A program made the translations under genes and the position numbers. A stretch of 64,000 bases of DNA from Castellaniella sp036379515. Lineage in GTDB: Bacteria > Pseudomonadota > Gammaproteobacteria > Burkholderiales > Burkholderiaceae_B. The stretch spans positions 167,665 to 231,664 of the forward strand of contig NZ_DASVGN010000031.1 in the NCBI RefSeq assembly GCF_036379515.1, given 5' to 3'. Below the pieces are notes generated by a model. It was not told where the DNA came from and made no database searches. It saw only the letters and a list, made by a program, of their open reading frames with translations. Position 1 is the stretch's first letter; each line of letters opens with the position of its first letter. Below, piece after piece: positions 1 to 6,507 of this stretch.

Positions 1-608
1 CCTTGCTGGGGCGCAACGGCGCGGGCAAAACGACCACCTTGCGCAGCATCATGGGCCTGACTCCCGCGAGCGAAGGCCAAATTCGTTTTGCAGGCGCAGA
101 CATCACGCGCGACAAGACCTTTCGCATCGCGCGCGCTGGGCTCGCCTTCGTTCCCAGCGGGCGGCGAATCTTCAGCGAACTCACCGTACGCGAAAATCTT
201 TTGCTGTACCTGCGCCAGGCAGCCGGCAGTACCGATGGCTGGGGCATCGACCGTGTCTACAAGATCTTTCCCAAGCTCGCCGAACTCGATACCCGCAAAG
301 CCGGCTTTCTGAGTGGCGGCGAACAGCAGATGCTCAAACTGGGTCGTGCGCTGGTGGCCAATCCAAAGATGCTTCTGCTTGACGAACTTACTGAAGGCCT
401 GGCCCCCGCCATCGTCGATGATCTGGGCGACTGGCTGCGTCTGCTCAAGCGCGAAGGCTTCAGCATGCTGGTGTGCGAACAAAATGCCCTGTTTGCACTG
501 GAACTCGCCGACCGAGGCTACATCATCGAAAAAGGCCAGATCCGCCACGAAGGCCTGGCAACCGACCTGCGCGGCAGCCCCGAAATCATGAAATACCTGG
601 GCATTTAA
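1..608 (+). CDS. livF: Branched-chain amino acid ABC transporter ATP-binding protein, LivF type (5' end outside window)
   Basis: This is a nucleotide-binding subunit of a HAAT-family ABC importer, acting at the inner face of the cytoplasmic membrane. The open frame runs from the window edge; counting from base 3, residues 4-11 are the Walker A loop (RNGAGKTT), 103-108 the ABC signature LSGGEQ and 123-129 the Walker B strand MLLLDEL. A LivF is about 235 residues, so roughly 30 N-terminal residues lie outside the window. The end with the CEQN switch region and a short C-terminal tail is typical of LivF rather than LivG. It is a different gene from the livF at 37758 and presumably closes another liv operon lying to the left. 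Substrate cannot be told from the sequence. Confidence 0.9.
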   Translation, partial: LLGRNGAGKTTTLRSIMGLTPASEGQIRFAGADITRDKTFRIARAGLAFVPSGRRIFSELTVRENLLLYLRQAAGSTDGWGIDRVYKIFPKLAELDTRKAGFLSGGEQQMLKLGRALVANPKMLLLDELTEGLAPAIVDDLGDWLRLLKREGFSMLVCEQNALFALELADRGYIIEKGQIRHEGLATDLRGSPEIMKYLGI

Positions 609-791
609 GGTCATCGCAGCCTCTGGGATATCGTGCTGCAGGCGGCTGCTGCAGGGGCCGCTGACGTGATGTGGAACGTCGGGAGTGCCAGGGGTCGCTA
701 CAGCGCTCACCGTGCTGGAACCGTGTTGGCGGCCCCACGATGCCGACCGCTTATCAAATCCCCAATGACTCCTCTCTGCCCGGGCCCTCGC

Positions 792-820
792 TTGCGGCAA
801 ATGTTGCAATGCATTAAATT
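792..820 (+). promoter_or_regulatory. Possible sigma-70 promoter for ilvBHC
   Basis: TTGCGG (792-797), a 17-base spacer and TAAATT (815-820) give a weak -35/-10 pair. It would start transcription about ten bases before the first stem of the leader hairpins. Confidence 0.35.
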
Positions 821-828
821 AATCCCCT

Positions 829-887
829 CGGTCTGCCGCATCTAGGCAGGCCGATCAGGTTACCAACCGGGCGACGTGCCCGGTTTT
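829..887 (+). terminator. Paired leader hairpins, possible attenuator of ilvBHC
   Basis: First stem: CGGTCTGCC (829-837) pairs with GGCAGGCCG (845-853), with one G-U pair. Second stem: AACCGGGC (865-872) pairs perfectly with GCCCGGTT (878-885) around a 5-base loop, and four T residues run across its end (884-887). The second looks like a short intrinsic terminator about 240 bases before the ilvB start. It may instead end the upstream liv transcript. Confidence 0.45.
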
Positions 888-1126
888 CAAGCCTGTCCAA
901 TGCTTCGCAGACCGCCACAAGCGACGTCGGAAGCGTCCGTTTCTACCTCCCGCGCTTTTAAAGCGCTCGTGTCTTGTGCCAAGGGGTGCAGATCGGTCCT
1001 GTGGGGTATCCGGGCAAAGCGGTTCCGTGAATCGCCAAGCGCCAGATATGTCGTGGATCACCGGTCATGGCCCAGATCATTCTCCGATCGCTTGGTGTGA
1101 AGCACTGGTTACGAAAGGAACCCATC

Positions 1127-2848
1127 ATGGAACTCAATGGCGCCGACATCGTCGTGCGTTGTCTGATCGAGGAAGGCGTAGACCATGTATTTGGCTACCC
1201 TGGCGGTGCCGTCCTCTACATCTACGACTCCATCTACAAGCAAGATAAATTTCAGCACATCCTCGTGCGACACGAGCAGGCGGCAGTTCATGCGGCCGAT
1301 GCGTATTCCCGATCTTCCGACAAAGTAGGCGTCTGCCTGGTGACCAGCGGTCCTGGCGTGACCAATGCCGTGACAGGTATTGCCACAGCCTACATGGATT
1401 CGATTCCCATGGTCATCATCAGTGGCCAGGTACCTACCCATGCAATCGGGCAAGACGCTTTTCAGGAATGCGACACGGTGGGCATCACGCGGCCTTGCGT
1501 CAAACACAATTACCTTGTGCGCGACGTCAAGGATCTGGCCGAGACCTTGCGCCGCGCCTTCTACATCGCGCGCTCGGGGCGTCCTGGTCCCGTGCTGGTC
1601 GACATCCCCAAAGACGTTTCGGTCGCAACCTGCAAATTCATGCCCAAGCGAGGCCCGACGCAGTTGCGTTCGTACGCCCCTGTTACCAAGGGTCATCAGG
1701 GGCAGATCAAGAAGGCTGTGCAACTGTTGCTCGCAGCCGAGCGTCCCATGATTTATGCGGGCGGCGGTGTGGTGCTGTCCAATGCCTCTGACGAACTGCG
1801 CAAGCTGGTTCGCGTCACGGGTGCGCCTTGCACCACTACGCTCATGGGTTTGGGGGCTTATCCGGGCACCGACGAAAAATTCGTGGGCATGCCGGGCATG
1901 CACGGTACATACGAAGCCAACATGGCCATGCAGAACAGCGACGTGTTGATTGGCATTGGCGTGCGTTTCGATGATCGTGTGATTGGCAATCCGCGCAATT
2001 TTGCGCAGGTGCCCCGCAAGGTGGTCCACATCGATATCGATCCGTCGTCCATCTCCAAGCGGGTGAAGGTCGACGTGCCTATCGTGGGTGACGTCAAAGA
2101 AGTCCTGCAGGACCTGATTGGTCTGTATGCGCAGGCGCTGGCCGAAGAGAGCGGCACCGAACATCGGCTGGACGATTGGTGGAAGCAGATCGACACCTGG
2201 CGGGCCCGCAAGTGCATGGAGTACGAACACTCCGATTCGGTGATCAAGCCACAGTTCGTGATTCAGAAGCTCTGGGAAGTCACGCGCGGCCAGGCTTTTG
2301 TGACGTCCGACGTGGGGCAGCACCAAATGTGGGCGGCTCAGTACTATCCGTTTGCGGAGCCGCGGCGCTGGATCAATTCCGGTGGTCTGGGCACCATGGG
2401 GGTGGGTTTGCCATTCGCCATGGGGGTGCAGATGGCCAATCCAGGTCGTGACGTGGCGGTGATCACCGGAGAAGGCTCCATCCAGATGAACATCCAGGAG
2501 CTCTCTACCTGCAAGCAGTACCGGCTCACTCCCAAGATTCTGTGCCTGAACAACCGCTATCTGGGCATGGTGAGGCAGTGGCAGCAGATCGAATATGGCT
2601 CCCGCTATTCCGAGACCTATGTCGAGGCCCTGCCTGATTTCGTCAAGCTGGCCGAAAGCTACGGCCACATCGGACTGCAGATCGAAAAGCCGGCAGACGT
2701 CGAACCGGCGCTGCGCGAGGCATTCACCAAGCACAAAGACCGCCTGGTGTTCATGAATTTCATCACCGATCAGACTGAGAACGTCTGGCCCATGGTCAAG
2801 GCTGGGAAGGGCTTGACTGAAATGCTGCTGGGTTCCGAGGATCTGTGA
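1127..2848 (+). CDS. ilvB: Acetolactate synthase large (catalytic) subunit
   Basis: A 573-residue thiamine-diphosphate enzyme that joins two pyruvates, or pyruvate and 2-oxobutyrate, in the first common step of valine, leucine and isoleucine synthesis. The N-terminal domain carries the catalytic glutamate (E50 in RHEQAA) and the SGPGVTN loop. The C-terminal domain has the cofactor motif at about 448-476, written GEGS...NN instead of the more common GDG...NN. The start is the ATG at 1127, with AAAGGA eight bases upstream; an earlier in-frame codon at 1067 has no ribosome site and adds residues outside the family. ilvH follows after 10 bases, then ilvC. The symbol ilvI is also used for this family; the function is firm. 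Confidence 0.96.
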   Translation: MELNGADIVVRCLIEEGVDHVFGYPGGAVLYIYDSIYKQDKFQHILVRHEQAAVHAADAYSRSSDKVGVCLVTSGPGVTNAVTGIATAYMDSIPMVIISGQVPTHAIGQDAFQECDTVGITRPCVKHNYLVRDVKDLAETLRRAFYIARSGRPGPVLVDIPKDVSVATCKFMPKRGPTQLRSYAPVTKGHQGQIKKAVQLLLAAERPMIYAGGGVVLSNASDELRKLVRVTGAPCTTTLMGLGAYPGTDEKFVGMPGMHGTYEANMAMQNSDVLIGIGVRFDDRVIGNPRNFAQVPRKVVHIDIDPSSISKRVKVDVPIVGDVKEVLQDLIGLYAQALAEESGTEHRLDDWWKQIDTWRARKCMEYEHSDSVIKPQFVIQKLWEVTRGQAFVTSDVGQHQMWAAQYYPFAEPRRWINSGGLGTMGVGLPFAMGVQMANPGRDVAVITGEGSIQMNIQELSTCKQYRLTPKILCLNNRYLGMVRQWQQIEYGSRYSETYVEALPDFVKLAESYGHIGLQIEKPADVEPALREAFTKHKDRLVFMNFITDQTENVWPMVKAGKGLTEMLLGSEDL

Positions 2849-2858
2849 GGAAAAAATC

Positions 2859-3350
2859 ATGAAACACGTCATTTCCGTATTGCTCGAAAATGAACCTGGC
2901 GCGCTGTCGCGCGTGGTCGGGCTGTTCTCGGCCCGGGGCTACAACATCGAGACCCTGACCGTGGCTCCGACTGAAGATGCCACGCTGTCGCGCATGACGA
3001 TTGTCACCGTGGGCTCGGATGAGATTGTCGAACAGATCACCAAGCACTTGAATCGCCTGGTCGACGTGGTGAAGGTAGTGGATCTGTCGGAAGGGCCCCA
3101 TGTCGAACGTGAGCTCATGCTCATCAAGGTGCGCGCGGTCGGTAAGGAACGCGAAGAGATGAAGCGCATGGCCGAGATCTTTCGAGGCCGCATCATCGAC
3201 GTCACGGACAAGACCTACACCATCGAGCTGACCGGGGTGCAGGACAAGATCGCGGCCTTTATCGGTGCGCTGGACCGCAGCGCCATCCTGGAAACCGTCC
3301 GTACAGGCGTTTCGGGGGTGGGGCGTGGCGAACGCGTCCTCAAGCTCTGA
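2859..3350 (+). CDS. ilvH: Acetolactate synthase small (regulatory) subunit
   Basis: This 163-residue protein activates the IlvB catalytic subunit and gives feedback inhibition by valine. An N-terminal ACT domain (about residues 4-78) begins with ISVLLENEPGALSRV, the usual effector-binding start; a C-terminal ALS_ss domain follows. The length matches the family (about 160). A GAGGA ribosome site overlaps the ilvB stop, and only 10 bases separate the genes, so the two are almost certainly co-translated. Confidence 0.97.
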   Translation: MKHVISVLLENEPGALSRVVGLFSARGYNIETLTVAPTEDATLSRMTIVTVGSDEIVEQITKHLNRLVDVVKVVDLSEGPHVERELMLIKVRAVGKEREEMKRMAEIFRGRIIDVTDKTYTIELTGVQDKIAAFIGALDRSAILETVRTGVSGVGRGERVLKL

Positions 3351-3405
3351 GTCCCTCATTCAAACCCCTCATTCTTTAGAATCACAAAAATCTACGGAGT
3401 ACACA

Positions 3406-4422
3406 ATGAAAGTTTTTTACGACAAAGACTGTGACCTGTCCCTCATCAAGGGCAAGCAAGTCGCCATCATCGGTTATGGTTCGCAAGGCCATGCGCATGC
3501 GCTGAATCTGCATGATTCGGGTGTGCACGTCACCGTGGGTCTGCGCAAAGGCGGTGCTTCCTGGCACAAGGCCGTGAACGCAGGCCTGGAAGTCAAGGAA
3601 GTTGCCGAGGCCGTCAAGGGCGCCGACGTGGTCATGATGCTGTTGCCTGACGAGCACATTGCCCAGGTCTATCGCAGCCAGATTGCCGACAACATGAAGG
3701 CGGGTGCCGCGCTGGCGTTTGCGCACGGGTTCAATATCCACTATGGCCAGATCGTGCCGCGTGCCGACATCGACGTCATCATGATTGCGCCGAAGGCGCC
3801 AGGCCACACGGTGCGCAGCACCTACACCCAAGGCGGCGGCGTTCCGATGCTGATCGCCGTGCATCAGGATCATTCCGGCAAAGCCCGCGACATCGCATTG
3901 TCGTACACCATGGCCAATGGTGGTGGTCGTGCCGGCATCATCGAAACCAGCTTCCGCGAAGAAACCGAAACCGACTTGTTCGGCGAACAGGCGGTGCTGT
4001 GTGGCGGGGCAGTCGAGCTCATCAAGGCCGGCTTCCAGACGCTGGTCAATGCCGGGTACGCTCCTGAAATGGCTTATTTCGAGTGCTGCCACGAACTCAA
4101 GCTCATCGTCGACCTGATCTACGAAGGCGGCATTGCCAACATGAACTACTCGATTTCCAACAATGCGGAATTTGGTGAGTACGTCAGTGGCCCGCGCGTC
4201 GTGAACGACGAGTCGCGCGCTGCCATGCGTGACGTGCTGCACGATATCCAGACGGGTGTGTACGCCAAGAAGTTCATCCTGGAAAATGCGGCAGGTGCGC
4301 CAGAACTCTCTTCACGTCGCCGTCTGACGTCCGAACTGCAAATCGAACAGGTGGGCGGCAAGCTGCGGGCCATGATGCCCTGGATCGCGGCACATAAGCT
4401 GGTAGATCAGAGCAAGAACTAA
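3406..4422 (+). CDS. ilvC: Ketol-acid reductoisomerase (NADP+), class I
   Basis: Isomerises and reduces acetolactate (or acetohydroxybutyrate) to the dihydroxy acid, the second shared step of branched-chain amino acid synthesis. At 338 residues it is the normal length of a short (class I) enzyme. The NADPH fold has GYGSQG at 23-28, and the knotted C-terminal domain has the magnesium-binding ETDLFGEQ stretch near residue 190. The start is the ATG at 3406, preceded by GGAG (3396-3399); a longer in-frame reading from 3265 lies inside ilvH and is not real. A strong terminator follows at 4472. Confidence 0.97.
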   Translation: MKVFYDKDCDLSLIKGKQVAIIGYGSQGHAHALNLHDSGVHVTVGLRKGGASWHKAVNAGLEVKEVAEAVKGADVVMMLLPDEHIAQVYRSQIADNMKAGAALAFAHGFNIHYGQIVPRADIDVIMIAPKAPGHTVRSTYTQGGGVPMLIAVHQDHSGKARDIALSYTMANGGGRAGIIETSFREETETDLFGEQAVLCGGAVELIKAGFQTLVNAGYAPEMAYFECCHELKLIVDLIYEGGIANMNYSISNNAEFGEYVSGPRVVNDESRAAMRDVLHDIQTGVYAKKFILENAAGAPELSSRRRLTSELQIEQVGGKLRAMMPWIAAHKLVDQSKN

Positions 4423-4471
4423 GCAGTGACGTTTGCGGAGCCCGTCCCAGAGAAGGGCTTTGCAGCAGTGG

Positions 4472-4502
4472 GGGCCAGGTCTCGTTGGGACCTGGCCCTT
4501 TT
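4472..4502 (+). terminator. Intrinsic terminator after ilvC
   Basis: A perfect 10-bp stem, GGGCCAGGTC (4472-4481) with GACCTGGCCC (4489-4498), is followed by TTTT. It closes the ilvBHC transcript before psd. Confidence 0.85.
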
Positions 4503-4536
4503 CCTTACCCTGAATTAGGTTATCCTTGCGCCTATC

Positions 4537-5217
4537 ATGAGAACTCCTCCTTATCCGCACCCGCTGATCGCCCGAGAAGGCTGGCCCATGCTGGCAGGCA
4601 GCGTCGTCGTATCGCTGCTCGTGGGGTTGTGGTCCGGCTGGATCGCCATCCCGTTCTGGATTTTCACCCTGTTCGCGCTGCAGTTCTTTCGCGACCCGGT
4701 GCGCGAAGCGCCCGAGGGCGATGGCCTGGTCCTTAGCCCTGCCGATGGTCGTATCGTCTGCGTTGAAGATGCGGCCGATCCTTATGCGGAAGACCGGCCT
4801 GCCGTGAAGATCAGCGTCTTCATGAACGTCTTCAACGTGCATTCGAACCGGTGTCCGGTCGACGGTGAAGTGCAGTCGCTGACGTATTTTCCGGGCAAGT
4901 TCTTCAATGCGTCGCTCGATAAGGCCTCCCTGGAAAATGAACGCAATGCCATGGTGCTGCGCACGGCCGATGGCCAGCTCGTGACGGCTGTACAGGTGGC
5001 AGGTTTGGTGGCCAAACGGATTCTTTGTCACGCGCGCATTGGCCAGAATTTGTATGCCGGGCAACGCTATGGCTTCATCCGCTTTGGGTCGCGCGTGGAC
5101 GTATACTTGCCCCCAGGCTCCCGCCCCAGGGTGGCCATTGGCGACAAAGTTCATGCGACCCATACGGTGCTTGCCGAACTGCCTGTCGTCTCACAAGAAG
5201 ATGAATCCCGTGTCTGA
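4537..5217 (+). CDS. psd: Phosphatidylserine decarboxylase proenzyme
   Basis: Converts phosphatidylserine to phosphatidylethanolamine at the inner membrane. This is the short form of the family (226 residues). A hydrophobic segment at about 19-50 should anchor it. Near the C-terminus the motif RFGSRVD contains G184-S185, the self-cleavage site whose serine becomes the pyruvoyl cofactor. It overlaps the next gene, pssA, by 17 bases, so the two consecutive steps of PE synthesis are coupled. Confidence 0.93.
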   Translation: MRTPPYPHPLIAREGWPMLAGSVVVSLLVGLWSGWIAIPFWIFTLFALQFFRDPVREAPEGDGLVLSPADGRIVCVEDAADPYAEDRPAVKISVFMNVFNVHSNRCPVDGEVQSLTYFPGKFFNASLDKASLENERNAMVLRTADGQLVTAVQVAGLVAKRILCHARIGQNLYAGQRYGFIRFGSRVDVYLPPGSRPRVAIGDKVHATHTVLAELPVVSQEDESRV

Positions 5218-6004
5218 ATCCTTACCTGATGAGCCTCAGCGGCGTCGCAGCATTTACCTGCTGCCAAACGCCTTTACCACCGCCAATCTGTTCGCTGGCT
5301 TTTACGCCGTTGTGCAGGCGATGAACCACAATTTCGAGGTTGCGGCCATTGCCGTGTTCCTCGCCATGGTGTTCGACAGCATGGATGGCCGGGTGGCGCG
5401 CCTGACGCATACCCAGTCTGTATTTGGCGAACAATACGATTCACTGGCCGACATGATGTCTTTCGGCATGGCCCCGGCCTTGGTCATGTATGAATGGTCA
5501 CTCCGTGGTCTGGGACGCTGGGGCTGGCTGGCGGCGTTCGTGTATGTCGTGGGTGCCGCTTTGCGGTTGGCGCGTTTCAACGCCAATATCGGCAAGATCG
5601 ACAAACAGTATTTTCAGGGCTTGCCCAGCCCGGCTGCAGCAGCGCTGGTGGCGGGTTTCGTGTGGTTGTCGGTCGACAACAAGCTGTCGCTTTCCGATGG
5701 TTTCGTGCCTTGGGCCGCCTTTGGGCTGACGGTCTACGCGGGCATCTCCATGGTGTCCAATGCACCGTTCTTCAGTGGCAAATCCTTTGCCCTGGGGCGC
5801 AGCGTGCCGTTCTGGGTCATGATCGTTCTGGTGGCAGTATTCGTGTTCGTCTCCAGCGACCCCCCAGTGGTGCTTTTTGGGCTGTTCATCTTGTATAGCG
5901 TATCGGGCTGGCTCACCTGGATCTGGCGAGTGCGGCGCGCGCGTCGGCTGGGGCAGCGTATGCGAAATGGCGCTGATGCGTCCGATGATGACGAGCCGTC
6001 CTGA
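5201..6004 (+). CDS. pssA: CDP-diacylglycerol--serine O-phosphatidyltransferase
   Basis: Makes phosphatidylserine, the substrate of Psd. The 267-residue integral membrane protein shows the complete CDP-alcohol phosphatidyltransferase motif: D62, G63, A66, R67, G76, D80 and D84 with the exact family spacing. Several further membrane spans follow, and the C-terminus is basic then acidic. The ATG at 5201 was chosen because it directly precedes family-like sequence; longer in-frame readings lie within psd. Overlap with psd implies translational coupling. Confidence 0.95.
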   Translation: MNPVSESLPDEPQRRRSIYLLPNAFTTANLFAGFYAVVQAMNHNFEVAAIAVFLAMVFDSMDGRVARLTHTQSVFGEQYDSLADMMSFGMAPALVMYEWSLRGLGRWGWLAAFVYVVGAALRLARFNANIGKIDKQYFQGLPSPAAAALVAGFVWLSVDNKLSLSDGFVPWAAFGLTVYAGISMVSNAPFFSGKSFALGRSVPFWVMIVLVAVFVFVSSDPPVVLFGLFILYSVSGWLTWIWRVRRARRLGQRMRNGADASDDDEPS

Positions 6005-6034
6005 CGCCATCAGGCGCAGGGTGGGGCGATCCGC

Positions 6035-6040
6035 TATAAT
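6035..6040 (+). promoter_or_regulatory. Perfect -10 element (TATAAT) before rpsO
   Basis: TATAAT lies at 6035-6040 with no clear -35. Transcription would begin near 6047, at the base of the hairpin 6048-6067, so the rpsO transcript may carry a 5'-terminal stem. Confidence 0.5.
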
Positions 6041-6047
6041 GTGACCC

Positions 6048-6073
6048 GCGCACGCAATCGCGTGCGCTTTTTT
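6048..6073 (+). terminator. Intrinsic terminator-like hairpin between pssA and rpsO
   Basis: GCGCACGC (6048-6055) pairs perfectly with GCGTGCGC (6060-6067) around AATC and is followed by six T residues. It should end the psd-pssA transcript; its position next to the TATAAT at 6035 is discussed in the findings. Confidence 0.75.
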
Positions 6074-6126
6074 CTCACCCACGGTTGCACGCCTCGGTGC
6101 TGCCGCTTGTATCAGAGGTTCATTGC

Positions 6127-6396
6127 ATGTCTGTTGCAGATATCGTCAAGTCTGACATCGTTGCGCAATTTCAGCGCGTCGCCGGTGACACCGGTTCTCC
6201 TGAAGTCCAGGTCGCCTTGCTGACCGCTCGTATCAACGAGCTTACCGGCCATTTCAAGATTCACACCAAAGATCACCACTCCCGCCGTGGCCTTCTGCGC
6301 ATGGTGAGCCGCCGCCGCAAGTTGCTCGACTACCTGAAGGGTAGCAAGCCGGATTCGTACCGCGCGTTGATCGAAAAACTCGGCCTGCGCAAGTAA
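6127..6396 (+). CDS. rpsO: 30S ribosomal protein S15
   Basis: An 89-residue protein of the small ribosomal subunit, exactly the usual length, binding 16S rRNA and helping form the bridge to the 50S subunit. Recognisable stretches are GDTGSPEVQVALLT, HFKIHTKDHHSRRGL and the basic tail ending in LRK. The ATG at 6127 has AGAGG (6114-6118) upstream. It lies directly before pnp, the conserved bacterial rpsO-pnp arrangement. Confidence 0.97.
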   Translation: MSVADIVKSDIVAQFQRVAGDTGSPEVQVALLTARINELTGHFKIHTKDHHSRRGLLRMVSRRRKLLDYLKGSKPDSYRALIEKLGLRK

Positions 6397-6442
6397 TGCT
6401 GCGGGGTCTGCAAGGCCGCAAGGCCTGGCTCCCCCTTGTTTG

Positions 6443-6486
6443 AACCGTGTATGCCGCGATTTGAGGCGCGGGGTACACGGTTTTTT
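6443..6486 (+). terminator. Long hairpin between rpsO and pnp
   Basis: AACCGTGTA (6443-6451) pairs with TACACGGTT (6474-6482), and an inner CCGCG/CGCGG stem extends it across a short mismatch; TTTT follows. It ends 22 bases before the pnp start. It may act as a partial terminator of rpsO and, by analogy with Escherichia coli, as an RNase III-processed element that lets PNPase control its own mRNA. Confidence 0.7.
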
Positions 6487-6507
6487 CGTAAGTAAAAGGA
6501 ATAACCA

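Larger units (their letters stand above)
609..1126. other. Long non-coding leader and spacer before ilvB
   Basis: No convincing gene is seen in this 518-base stretch; the short frames lack ribosome sites and family resemblance. It holds a possible promoter (792-820), a G/C-rich stem (829-853), a terminator-like hairpin (865-887) and a 7-bp-arm palindrome GCGCTTT/AAAGCGC at 952-966. Such a long structured leader before an acetolactate synthase gene fits regulation by attenuation, but no leader peptide rich in Ile, Val or Leu codons was found. Confidence 0.5.

Noticed and set aside
1109..2872. A 587-codon open frame on the minus strand fully antisense to ilvB
   Set aside because: It is the mirror of a highly conserved coding sequence in G+C-rich DNA. 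It has no ribosome site and no family-like sequence.
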